DNA of 64,000 bases from contig NZ_CP054836.1 of assembly GCF_013358405.1 (NCBI RefSeq), positions 558,001 to 622,000 of the forward strand, in the 5' to 3' direction. Below are positions 26,297 to 34,182 of this stretch, in pieces (the first letter of the stretch is position 1; every line of letters starts with the position of its first letter). A program made the position numbers and the translations under genes. Source of the DNA: Oricola thermophila (GTDB lineage Bacteria > Pseudomonadota > Alphaproteobacteria > Rhizobiales > Rhizobiaceae). Below the pieces are notes generated by a model that was not told where the DNA came from, ran no database searches, and was given only the letters and a program-made list of their open reading frames with translations.

Positions 26297-27090
26297 TGCG
26301 GCCCGGCGAGGGAATCTACCTTGGCGACGTCGTTCACACGCGCGTACGGACAGTTCACCACAAGCTGCGCTACCGCGTGTTCGCCGTCCTGTTCGATTGC
26401 ACGACGCTTGACGCGCTGGACAGGCGGCTGCGGCTGTTCTCTCGAAACCGGTTCAACCTGCTTGGCCTGTACGACCGCGACCACGGCGACGGCACGGATA
26501 TCGCGTCGTATCTCGATGACCTGGCTCGGCAGGCGGGCATGGAGGGAACCGTGTCCCGCTTTCTGATGCTATGCTATCCGCGCGTGCTCGGCTATGCGTT
26601 CAATCCGCTGACCGTCTACTACGGACTCGACGACGAGGATCGTGTCTGCCTCGTGGTCTATGAAGTCAACAACACCTTCGGCGAACGCAAGACTTATGTC
26701 CTGCCCGCCGCTCAATCCGACAGTGGAACAATCACTCAGTCCTGCGCCAAGCGGCTCCAGGTCTCGCCATTCAATGGCCCGACAGGCACCTACAGTTTTC
26801 ACCTGACAGTTCCGCTCGAGGAAATCACCGTCGGGGTTGCGTTGCGCGACGAAGAGGGGCCGGTGCTGAAAGCGCATTTTCACGGCCGGCAGGCACCGCT
26901 CACCGACGCGGGGCTTTTGCGCGCGGTGGCGCGAACCGGCTGGATGACGGTGAAGGTCACCGCCGGGATTCACTACGAGGCACTGAAGCTCTGGATGAAG
27001 GGGCTTCGTTTGCAGCCGCGTACTGTCGCGCCGAAACGGTCCGTCGATTTGGGTGTTCGACCGGAAAACGCGGATTTTCACAACCGCTGA
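26296..27090 (+). CDS. DUF1365 family protein
   Basis: A 264-residue DUF1365 protein: IYLGDVVHTRVRTVHHKLRYRV at the start, FNPLTVYYG near residue 105, and VYEVNNTFGERKTYVLP. The role is unknown; it accompanies the flavoprotein in stress-regulated lipid-modification clusters. The ATG shares its A with the flavoprotein TGA, so translation is coupled. In many relatives a cyclopropane-fatty-acid-synthase gene follows; here the convergent SDR gene follows instead. Confidence 0.88.
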   Translation: MRPGEGIYLGDVVHTRVRTVHHKLRYRVFAVLFDCTTLDALDRRLRLFSRNRFNLLGLYDRDHGDGTDIASYLDDLARQAGMEGTVSRFLMLCYPRVLGYAFNPLTVYYGLDDEDRVCLVVYEVNNTFGERKTYVLPAAQSDSGTITQSCAKRLQVSPFNGPTGTYSFHLTVPLEEITVGVALRDEEGPVLKAHFHGRQAPLTDAGLLRAVARTGWMTVKVTAGIHYEALKLWMKGLRLQPRTVAPKRSVDLGVRPENADFHNR

Positions 27091-27098
27091 GTGCCGTT

Positions 27099-27881
27099 TC
27101 AGCGCTTGCTTCTTCCCATAACAAACCGCGATACGTACCAGAAGAATACCCGGTTCGGCAGGATGCGGAGCAGCTTGACGGCGCGAACGAAACCGCGGGG
27201 GAATATGATTTCGTATTGTCGCTTCTCAAGTCCGTCCAGCAGGGCGCGTGCCGCGGCCGGCGCCGGCATCAGTCCCGGCATCGGGAACGGGTTCTCGCGT
27301 GTCATCGGCGTGTCAATGAAGCCGGGATTGACCAGCGAAACGGTAATGCCGAGGGGAGCCAGTTCGCTTTTCAGAGTTTCCGCCAGATTGATCAGGGCCG
27401 CCTTGGTCGGGCCGTAGGCCGCCGAACGCGGTAGCCCCCGGTATCCGGCGACGGATGCGACAATGACGATATGACCGCTGCCGCGCTCTCGCATGCGGGG
27501 TACCAGCGCCGCGAGCGCGTTGACGACACCCATGTAATTCACCTCGATACCGGCCCGCATTGCCGCGAGGTCGATGTCGGCCCGATCGAGAAGGGTCCAG
27601 GTGCCGGCATTAAGGACGGCAAGATCGATCGGACCGGCGTCGCGCTCGATGGCGCCTATGCATTCGGCAACGGCCTGTGCATCGGTTACATCAAGCGGGA
27701 CGGGATGCAAACGGGGATCCGTGCTGGCCAACTCCTCGAGCTTGTCGGTCGAGCGTGCCGATATGGCGACCGTTTCGACGCGACGAGCCAGCAACATCGC
27801 GAGCTCGCGGCCGATCCCGGTACTTGCGCCGGTGATCCACGCTACTTTCCAGGGCGGGGCCCCGCTGCCGGACATGTTCAT
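27099..27881 (-). CDS. Short-chain dehydrogenase/reductase in the RpoE operon
   Basis: A 260-residue SDR with the NAD(P) motif TGASTGIGREL, the NAG motif in AVLNAGTW, and catalytic Ser/Tyr/Lys in VASVAGYRGLPRSAAYGPTK. A basic C-terminal tail (WYVSRFVMGRSKR) may associate with membrane. The substrate is unknown. The start overlaps the chrR stop by ATGA, so it is the third gene of rpoE-chrR-SDR and is expected to be RpoE-regulated. Confidence 0.85.
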   Translation of the reverse strand: MNMSGSGAPPWKVAWITGASTGIGRELAMLLARRVETVAISARSTDKLEELASTDPRLHPVPLDVTDAQAVAECIGAIERDAGPIDLAVLNAGTWTLLDRADIDLAAMRAGIEVNYMGVVNALAALVPRMRERGSGHIVIVASVAGYRGLPRSAAYGPTKAALINLAETLKSELAPLGITVSLVNPGFIDTPMTRENPFPMPGLMPAPAAARALLDGLEKRQYEIIFPRGFVRAVKLLRILPNRVFFWYVSRFVMGRSKR

Positions 27882-28546
27882 ATTCCGATGAAAGGCTGGA
27901 GCAGCCGGCCAAGGAGACCCGCGAAGCGGAGCGGCGTGTCGGTGGCCACGAGGCAAATGCAGGGTTCATCACCCTCGACACATGGCTGATGCTCAACATG
28001 TTCATCGAGATCCGCAATGTCGCCGGGACCGAACAGGCCGAGTTCGTCCCGGTAGGCGCCGGACAGGATCAGAGTCATCTCCGATCCGCCATGCCCGTGT
28101 TCCGGTACGGCGACCCCCGGGGCGACCCACAGCATGTATAGCGCGGAAGACGTTGCGGTATCTGTCCTGATCACATGTTTCTTAACGCCCGGTGCGATCC
28201 GGCGCCAGGGTATGGCGTCGAGTCGGCCTCCGATCTTTCGGTTGAGCGGCGGCGGCAGGTCTCCCACACGCCGTGACGACCTTTTTGCGGCAGGACGCGC
28301 GATGTCCGCCTGTCCGCCGGCGCCTTCTATCCGGTTCCACAGGGAACTCAGCGCGTTGGCACCCAGGTCCGCAGGTTCGCAGGCGAACAGCATCTCGCCG
28401 CCCAATTCCTCGGCATCATGCGCTGCCTTGCGACATCGGTCGCACATGGCCAGATGCGTCGCGACAACAACGAGAAATGCTTCGTCGAGGTCGCCGCTAG
28501 CATAACGGACCAACGTCGCTTCATCGAGATGATGGGCGATACTCAT
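27878..28546 (-). CDS. chrR: ChrR-type zinc anti-sigma factor with cupin domain
   Basis: A 222-residue anti-sigma factor holding RpoE inactive until singlet oxygen or a similar signal appears. The N-terminal zinc anti-sigma domain shows H31-x3-C35-x2-C38 plus H6. The C-terminal cupin has H150, H152 and E156 (PEHGHGGSEMT), H186, and the Cys pair in EPCICLVATD. These correspond to the residues of Rhodobacter ChrR. It overlaps the rpoE stop by four bases. Confidence 0.93.
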   Translation of the reverse strand: MSIAHHLDEATLVRYASGDLDEAFLVVVATHLAMCDRCRKAAHDAEELGGEMLFACEPADLGANALSSLWNRIEGAGGQADIARPAAKRSSRRVGDLPPPLNRKIGGRLDAIPWRRIAPGVKKHVIRTDTATSSALYMLWVAPGVAVPEHGHGGSEMTLILSGAYRDELGLFGPGDIADLDEHVEHQPCVEGDEPCICLVATDTPLRFAGLLGRLLQPFIGI

Positions 28547-29130
28547 CGTGCTTCTTCCAGTTTCAGTTTCAGTTTTGCGTAGGCGAGGCGCATGCGCGAT
28601 TTGACCGTGCCAAGCGGCAGCGACAGGCGTTTCGCGATTTCGGTCTGTGCCATGTCGTGCATATATGCCAACTCGATTATCTCGCGTTGTGTGCCGGGCA
28701 GATCTACAATGGCATCTGCAACCTTGCTGTTGCGTTCGGTCGTCGCGAGGACCTGTTCCGCGTCCGGCTCCGGAGACTCGAACTCCATTTCCATGATGTC
28801 GTCATACGGCCGTGAAGACATGCGCCTGAGCTTGTCGATACGGCTGTTTCGAGCGATCGAAAATATCCATGCGCTTACCGTTCCGCGCCCCGGAGAGAAA
28901 TAACCGGCCTTGCGCCACACGGCCATGAAGACGTCCTGTACTATGTCTTCAGCCATGGCATGACCGGACCCGCTTTTCAGCATCAGGGCCTTCACACGTG
29001 GTCCGAAATGGACGAACAATTCCTCGAATGCGGCGCGGTCGCGCTCGCGAACGCGGATCATGAGGGCTGCAAAGTCCTTTTCGCCGTCCAACTGTCCCAA
29101 CGTTTTCACCTGCGTAGCGCCGAGCGCCAT
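28543..29130 (-). CDS. rpoE: ECF sigma factor RpoE (ChrR-partnered)
   Basis: A 195-residue extracytoplasmic-function sigma factor of the ECF11 type. Sigma-2 region: FEELFVHFGPRVKALM, then DIVQDVFMAVWRKAGYF. Sigma-4 region: ELAYMHDMAQTEIAKRLSLPLGTVKSRMRLAY. It should direct transcription from TGATCC-N18-TA..A. promoters, three of which lie in this cluster including its own. Its partner anti-sigma factor ChrR is coupled downstream. Confidence 0.93.
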   Translation of the reverse strand: MALGATQVKTLGQLDGEKDFAALMIRVRERDRAAFEELFVHFGPRVKALMLKSGSGHAMAEDIVQDVFMAVWRKAGYFSPGRGTVSAWIFSIARNSRIDKLRRMSSRPYDDIMEMEFESPEPDAEQVLATTERNSKVADAIVDLPGTQREIIELAYMHDMAQTEIAKRLSLPLGTVKSRMRLAYAKLKLKLEEAR

Positions 29131-29156
29131 GTGATCACTTCTCCCTGTAGGCTACG

Positions 29157-29186
29157 TTATTACGCAGGCGGGAGCCAATCGGATCA
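29157..29186 (-). promoter_or_regulatory. Autoregulatory RpoE promoter
   Basis: Read on the minus strand, TGATCC, 18 bases, then TAATAA, 26 bases before the rpoE start codon. The spacing is identical to the two promoters near 24.9 kb, indicating autoregulation. Confidence 0.78.
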
Positions 29187-29196
29187 GTTGCGCAGG

Positions 29197-30342
29197 TCAG
29201 ACGGCTTCCTGACGCCAGGGTTCCAGGATCGCACGGGCTTCGACGCGCCCCCTTTCGGTCAATGCAAGAGCGTCGCCATCGCGGACGACCAGTCCCTGGT
29301 CGATGGATTGACGCAAGACGTGACGGGCGCGGGTCTCGTCCCAATGCAGGTGGTCGTGCAGCGCGGCAGCGACGTTCTCTTCATCCTGTGCCGGCCCGCC
29401 CTCGTGATTGTAGAGATGGACGGCGAGCGTACGGCACTCGTTGGCGCGCTCGCGGCTACGCCGCCGCACGATCTGGGCGATCATGCCATAGCGCGGGCCG
29501 GCCAGGAACGCCGCCAGCAGGAATATGCCGGTCATGACCGCCATCATGCCGCCGATGGAAACGTTGAGCGAAACGGCGAGCCAATAGCCAGCGATGGAGG
29601 ACATGATCGATATCGCGCAGCCATAGACCAGCATCAGCCAGAGCCGGTCGGTCAGGAGGTATGCCGCCGAGGGCGGAACTATGACGAAGGCAATGAACAG
29701 GATGGCGCCGACGGAATCGAAAGCGGCGACAGCGGTGCCGCTCAGTAGCGCAAGCAGGGCGTAGGAAAGGATGCCTGGGGCGAATCCGAGGGCACGGGCC
29801 AGCGACCTGTCGAATGTGGCGAGTTTCAATTCCTTGAAGAACAGGATTACGAAGGCAAGGTTTGCCAGCGTCATTGCACCCATCGACAGCAATGCCTGCG
29901 GCACCGGGTAACCGGCGATGTCGACCGTATCGAGCCAGACGAAACCGATTTCGCCCAACAGTACGGTGTGCTGGTCGATGTGCACGTTGCGGGCGTAGAT
30001 GTTGAGCAGCAGCACGCCAATGGAAAACAGCACGGGGAAGACAAGGCCGATGGCCGCGTCGTTCTTTACACGGCGGGTGGATACCAGGAGTTCGGTCAGG
30101 AAGACGGTGAAAACGCCGGTCAATGCCGCTCCGACGATTTGCACCGGACCGGACTGCTGTCGCGTCAGCATCCAGACGATCACGATGCCGAACACGATGG
30201 AATGGCTGATGGCGTCGGACAACATTGAATTGCCACGCAGCACCAGGAACGTCCCCACGAGACTTGCAGCGGTGCCGACGAGCGCCCCCGTCAACACGAT
30301 CATCACGGAAGGATTGTCGAAGATGGCCGCGAGCATCGTCAT
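29197..30342 (-). CDS. mntD: Mn/Zn ABC transporter permease with C-terminal winged-helix domain (second permease)
   Basis: A 381-residue ABC-3 family permease. Residues 1 to about 285 are membrane helices (LVGTAASLVGTFLVLRGNSMLSDAISHSIVFGI at the start, then FDSVGAILFIAFVIVPPSAAYLL). The last 85 residues form a soluble winged helix resembling DtxR/TroR-type repressors (LHWDETRARHVLRQSIDQGLVVRDGDALALTERG). The preceding permease carries a similar tail. B. subtilis MntC and chlamydial YtgC are known precedents for one such fusion. The ATG overlaps the first permease's stop (ATGA), so they are co-translated. Confidence 0.85.
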   Translation of the reverse strand: MTMLAAIFDNPSVMIVLTGALVGTAASLVGTFLVLRGNSMLSDAISHSIVFGIVIVWMLTRQQSGPVQIVGAALTGVFTVFLTELLVSTRRVKNDAAIGLVFPVLFSIGVLLLNIYARNVHIDQHTVLLGEIGFVWLDTVDIAGYPVPQALLSMGAMTLANLAFVILFFKELKLATFDRSLARALGFAPGILSYALLALLSGTAVAAFDSVGAILFIAFVIVPPSAAYLLTDRLWLMLVYGCAISIMSSIAGYWLAVSLNVSIGGMMAVMTGIFLLAAFLAGPRYGMIAQIVRRRSRERANECRTLAVHLYNHEGGPAQDEENVAAALHDHLHWDETRARHVLRQSIDQGLVVRDGDALALTERGRVEARAILEPWRQEAV

Positions 30343-31469
30343 GCCTCCCGCTTGCCGAGTGTCGCCAGGATGCGCTCGGCCTCTGCAATGCCGTCCGGTG
30401 TCAGCATCCAGTGCGGCGTTGGCTCCGGTGCATGGACAACGGGCTGCACGAGGCCGCGATCCTGCAGCCTGTGCATGACGGAAACCGTCGCGATACCGTG
30501 GTAGGTATCGAGCATTCCCTGTTCGGACGGATAGGCGGAATCCCCGTGATGCGCTGCGAGCCGGTAGAGCGTGGTAAGCACCCGCTGACTGCGCAGGCTG
30601 CGGCGGTTCCGGGCGCGACGGATCATCTCCCAGACAATGCCGCGTCCTGGCGCAAACAGCAGGGAAAAGCCGACTGCCGCGGACGCGGCGAGCACAATGA
30701 GCGGTCCGGTGGCGAGGCCGCGGCCGAGCGCCGATACGATTGCGCCTGCCATTCCCGAAATCATGCCGATCAGCGCCGAAAGCAGGACCATGACCTCGAG
30801 CCGGGAACTCCATTGTCGGGCAGCGACGGCGGGGGCGATGACCATCGCGGCCATCAGCACAACACCCACCATTTGCAGACCGACGACGACGGCGAGGGCG
30901 ATCATCACCGTGAGCGCGATCTCCAGGACCAGAACGGGAAGGCCGAGCGTGCGGGCGAATACGGGGTCGAAGGTGACGAGCTTGAATTCCTTCCAGAACG
31001 CGGCGACCACCGCGAGCGCCGCTGCCGTGATCCCTCCCATGATCCAGAGATCGGAACGCAGGATCGCGGCTGCCTGCCCGAACAGGAAGGAATCGAGGCC
31101 GCCCTGGGCGGCGTTGCCGGTGGACTGAATCCATGTGAGCAGAACGACGCCAAGAGCGAAGAAAACACTGAGCGAAATGCCGAGGCCGGCATCGGTCTTC
31201 AACCGGCTGTTGCGTGTGAGCAGAAGCATGAACAGGGCCGCCAGAGCACCTGTAATCAGGGCGCCGCCGAGGATGTAGCCGAGATCACGGGTGCCGGCGA
31301 CGATGAAGCCGAGACATACGCCGGGCAGCGCGGCATGCGATAGAGTGTCGCCGAGCAGGCTTTGCCTGCGCAGGACGGCGAAGGAACCCAGCACGCCGGA
31401 TATGAGGCCAAGCAAAGCGGCGCCAAGCGCCACGTTGCGGATGGTGTAGTCGGAGAGAAACTCCAGCAT
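30339..31469 (-). CDS. mntC: Mn/Zn ABC transporter permease with C-terminal winged-helix domain (first permease)
   Basis: A 376-residue ABC-3 permease: a membrane domain to about residue 275 (LGSFAVLRRQSLLGDTLSHAALPGVCLGF; VVGLQMVGVVLMAAMVIAPAVAA), then about 95 soluble residues. That tail has a winged-helix pattern (TVSVMHRLQDRGLVQP, then WMLTPDGIAEAERIL) like DtxR-family regulators. It could sense metal or contact DNA if released, as reported for the YtgC/YtgR fusion in Chlamydia; here that is inference. The start overlaps the ATPase stop by one base. Confidence 0.85.
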   Translation of the reverse strand: MLEFLSDYTIRNVALGAALLGLISGVLGSFAVLRRQSLLGDTLSHAALPGVCLGFIVAGTRDLGYILGGALITGALAALFMLLLTRNSRLKTDAGLGISLSVFFALGVVLLTWIQSTGNAAQGGLDSFLFGQAAAILRSDLWIMGGITAAALAVVAAFWKEFKLVTFDPVFARTLGLPVLVLEIALTVMIALAVVVGLQMVGVVLMAAMVIAPAVAARQWSSRLEVMVLLSALIGMISGMAGAIVSALGRGLATGPLIVLAASAAVGFSLLFAPGRGIVWEMIRRARNRRSLRSQRVLTTLYRLAAHHGDSAYPSEQGMLDTYHGIATVSVMHRLQDRGLVQPVVHAPEPTPHWMLTPDGIAEAERILATLGKREA

Positions 31470-32275
31470 CAGCGATTGCCTTCGAGATTGACCACCTTTC
31501 CGGCGTCTTCGGGGTCGAGCGTCACGTCCCGTTCCAGCAGGGCAATCTGGCCGCCATAGGCCTTGCGAAGATTCTCCGGCGTGTAAACGTCGGCGACCGG
31601 CCCCTGGGCGATGACCCGGACATTCAGGATCAACATCCAGTCGAAATACGAGCGCACGGTCTGGAGGTCGTGGTGAACGACGATCACGGTCTTGCCGTCA
31701 TCGCGCAGCCTGCGCAGGATACCGACGATGGCGCGTTCCGTTGTCGCGTCGACGCCGGCCATCGGCTCATCAAGGAAGTAGACATCGGCTTCCTGCACCA
31801 GTGCGCGGGCGAGGAAGACACGCTGTTGCTGCCCTCCGGACAACTGGCTGATCTGGCGATCGGCAAAATCCTGCATGCCGACCAGCGACAGCGCGTTCAT
31901 GGCCTTCTCGCGCTCTTTGCGGCCCGGTCTCCGCAGCCAGCCGAGGTGGCCGTAGAGGCCCATCGTGACAACGTCGAGCGCATTGGTCGGGAAATCCCAG
32001 TCCACGCTCGATCGCTGCGGGACGTAACCGACGCGGCTGCGGCGGCTTTCATAGGGCAGGCCGTGGATTCGCACGTGGCCCGCGGTGGGCTTCACGAGGC
32101 CCAGTATCGACTTGATCAGCGTCGACTTGCCGGCACCATTCGGCCCGACGATTGCCGCCATGACTCCGGGCGGGACATCGAAATCGATGTCCCACAGCAC
32201 GGGTCTCGCATGGTAGCTGACCGTGAGGTCCTCGACATGGACCGCAAGGTCTGGTTCGTGAAGCTTGTTTGGCAA
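31469..32275 (-). CDS. mntB: Mn/Zn ABC transporter ATPase
   Basis: A 268-residue ABC ATPase with Walker A VGPNGAGKSTLIKS, Q-loop YVPQRSSVDWDFP, signature LSGGQQQRV, Walker B VYFLDEPMAGVD and the switch His in VVHHDL. I place the start at TTG, preceded by AGGAG seven bases away and ten bases after the binding-protein stop. An upstream ATG gives 19 extra residues without homology. It is the second gene of the operon. Confidence 0.9.
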   Translation of the reverse strand: MPNKLHEPDLAVHVEDLTVSYHARPVLWDIDFDVPPGVMAAIVGPNGAGKSTLIKSILGLVKPTAGHVRIHGLPYESRRSRVGYVPQRSSVDWDFPTNALDVVTMGLYGHLGWLRRPGRKEREKAMNALSLVGMQDFADRQISQLSGGQQQRVFLARALVQEADVYFLDEPMAGVDATTERAIVGILRRLRDDGKTVIVVHHDLQTVRSYFDWMLILNVRVIAQGPVADVYTPENLRKAYGGQIALLERDVTLDPEDAGKVVNLEGNR

Positions 32276-32285
32276 GGTGCGGCTC

Positions 32286-33269
32286 CTATTCGCCGACGGG
32301 GGAAAGATGCCACTGCTGCGCCCAGCCGGCAAGAGTGGCGGGCAGGGGCGGCGGCGTTCCGCCCAGAGCGCGCGTGATATTGTAAGTGTTCTCGTAGATC
32401 ATGCCGATATAGGTGCCGCCGGCGGTGCCACGCTCGCCCATGGCATCGGAATAGAGTTCCGCACCGATCTCGATTCTGTGGCCCTGTTGCGCGGCCGCGT
32501 CGATGACTGCCTGGATGGTGCGCGGATTGATCGTGCTTTCGACAAAAGCCGCCGGAATTTTGCGTTCTGCCACCATGCGGGCCGTTTCCCGAATGTCGGC
32601 GACACCGGCCTCGGACTCCGTGGAAATGCCCTGGATGCCCGCAACTTCCAGGCCATAAGCCCGGCCGAAATAGTTGAAGGCGTCATGCGCCGTGACAAGG
32701 ATGCGCTGGCCTTCCGGAATGGACGCGATCGCCTCCGCCGCCCACGAGTCGAGCGCGGCAAGCTGTTCGGCATAGGCGTCGGCATTTGCCCGGAACCGGT
32801 CCGAACACTCGGGCCGGACCCCGGAGAGTTCGTCGGCGATCACCGGTACCGTTTTCACCCAGAGACCGGGATCCATCCACAGATGGGGATCAATGCCATA
32901 GATATCGGCAACGGTGATCAGATCGGACGGCGGGATCGATGCCGGGGAAACGGCGATGGTCGGGGTGCGTTCCGAGAAACGCTCGAGAACGTCTCCAAGC
33001 TGGCCTTCCAGCGAGTAGCCCGAATAGAAGATGATATCGGCTGACTGGAGCGTGCGTACGTCCCGGGCCGTCGCCTGGTAGAGATGCGGATCGACGCCCG
33101 GTCCCATCAGGGCGGACGAGGCCACGCATTCGCCGCCGACATTGGATACAACATCCGCGATCATGCCCACGGTGGAAACGGCGGTGACAGGTTCCTGCGC
33201 CATGACGGAGGTCGGGCCGAACATGGCGGACATGATTGAAGCGGCAATGATTGTTCGACGGAATGGCAT
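32286..33269 (-). CDS. mntA: Mn/Zn-binding periplasmic protein (TroA/SitA family)
   Basis: A 327-residue cluster A-I metal-binding protein with a signal peptide (FRRTIIAASIMSAMFGPTSVMA). Candidate metal ligands are H62 (GVDPHLYQAT), H129 (GIDPHLWMDP), H195 (TAHDAFNYFG) and D275 (YSDAMGE). The His at the third site is as in TroA rather than PsaA, so zinc or manganese are both plausible. An AAAGGA site supports the start. The upstream TGCAAAT-type palindromes suggest control by a Fur-family (Mur) regulator. Confidence 0.88.
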   Translation of the reverse strand: MPFRRTIIAASIMSAMFGPTSVMAQEPVTAVSTVGMIADVVSNVGGECVASSALMGPGVDPHLYQATARDVRTLQSADIIFYSGYSLEGQLGDVLERFSERTPTIAVSPASIPPSDLITVADIYGIDPHLWMDPGLWVKTVPVIADELSGVRPECSDRFRANADAYAEQLAALDSWAAEAIASIPEGQRILVTAHDAFNYFGRAYGLEVAGIQGISTESEAGVADIRETARMVAERKIPAAFVESTINPRTIQAVIDAAAQQGHRIEIGAELYSDAMGERGTAGGTYIGMIYENTYNITRALGGTPPPLPATLAGWAQQWHLSPVGE

Positions 33270-33315
33270 TGGGGAGTGTCCTTTGTTGCGTACTTTAGAA
33301 TGAATATGAAAACGA

Positions 33316-33350
33316 TTTGCAACTGTCAATCCAGTTGCAAATGATTTGCA
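33316..33350. promoter_or_regulatory. Overlapping palindromic operators upstream of mntA
   Basis: TTTGCAACTG-N6-CAGTTGCAAA (10-bp perfect arms) overlaps TGCAAAT-G-ATTTGCA (7-bp perfect arms). TGCAA-rich palindromes are typical of alphaproteobacterial Mur (Fur-family) sites for manganese genes. They lie about 50-80 bases before the mntA start and also precede the divergent isomerase gene. Confidence 0.6.
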
Positions 33351-33423
33351 TTTTCATTCTTGTTGCTGGACGACGTCCGATGCCGCGCATAAGCAGGAAC
33401 AGTCAAGCGAGGGGAGGGATGTC

Positions 33424-34182
33424 GTGAAGCTGTCGGCCAATCTCGGATTTCTGTGGAGGGAATTGCCGTTGCCCGAGGCGATCCGGGCGGCCAAGCGCGC
33501 CGGATTCGACGCGGTGGAATGCCATTTCCCGTTTGACGTGCCGACGGACGAGGCGAGGGCGGCGCTGGACGAAACTGGCCTGCCGATGCTCGGCCTCAAC
33601 ACCCGGCCGGGCGAGGATGGCGAGTTCGGCCTGGCCGCCCTTCCGGACCGCGAGGCGGATGCGCGCGCGGCAATCGAACAGGCTCTCGACTATGCCAAGG
33701 CAACCGGCTGTCGGGCAGTTCACGTCATGGCGGGAAAACCCGATGACAGCGCGCGAGCCGATGCCGCCTTTCGCGCCAATCTGTCTCATGCCTGCGAGTT
33801 GGCCGGAAACACCACCATCCTGATCGAGCCGATCAACACGCGTGACGTGCCGGGCTACCATCTGGCGACCATCGAGCAGGCGGCGGAAATTGTCTCCGCC
33901 CTCGGATATCCCAACCTGAAGATCATGGCAGACTGTTACCACCTCCAGATCATGGGCGGCGATCTTCTCCGGCGCATCGAGAAACATTTGCCGATGATCG
34001 GCCATGTCCAGATTGCGGCGGTGCCTTCACGCGGGCGTCCGGACGAGGGGGAGCTGAACTATCCCTGGATCGCTGCCGCGCTCCGCGACATGGGCTATGA
34101 AGGCTATTTCGGCGCGGAATACCGACCGGACGGACCGACGGAGGATAGTCTCGGCTGGATGGGCATGCTTCAGTCCCGGTAG
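33424..34182 (+). CDS. hyi: Hydroxypyruvate isomerase-like TIM-barrel protein
   Basis: A 252-residue xylose-isomerase-like TIM-barrel protein of the Hyi family. It begins KLSANLGFLWRELPLPEAIRAAKRAGFDAVE and contains ILIEPINTRDVPGYH, MADCYHLQIMGGDL, and HVQIAAVPSRGRPDEGELNY with the metal-binding and catalytic acids. Hyi interconverts hydroxypyruvate and tartronate semialdehyde; related proteins act on other small keto-sugars. The start is GTG with GGGAGG upstream. It is divergent from mntA and overlaps the fadJ-like gene by 13 bases at the 3' end. Confidence 0.85.
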   Translation: MKLSANLGFLWRELPLPEAIRAAKRAGFDAVECHFPFDVPTDEARAALDETGLPMLGLNTRPGEDGEFGLAALPDREADARAAIEQALDYAKATGCRAVHVMAGKPDDSARADAAFRANLSHACELAGNTTILIEPINTRDVPGYHLATIEQAAEIVSALGYPNLKIMADCYHLQIMGGDLLRRIEKHLPMIGHVQIAAVPSRGRPDEGELNYPWIAAALRDMGYEGYFGAEYRPDGPTEDSLGWMGMLQSR

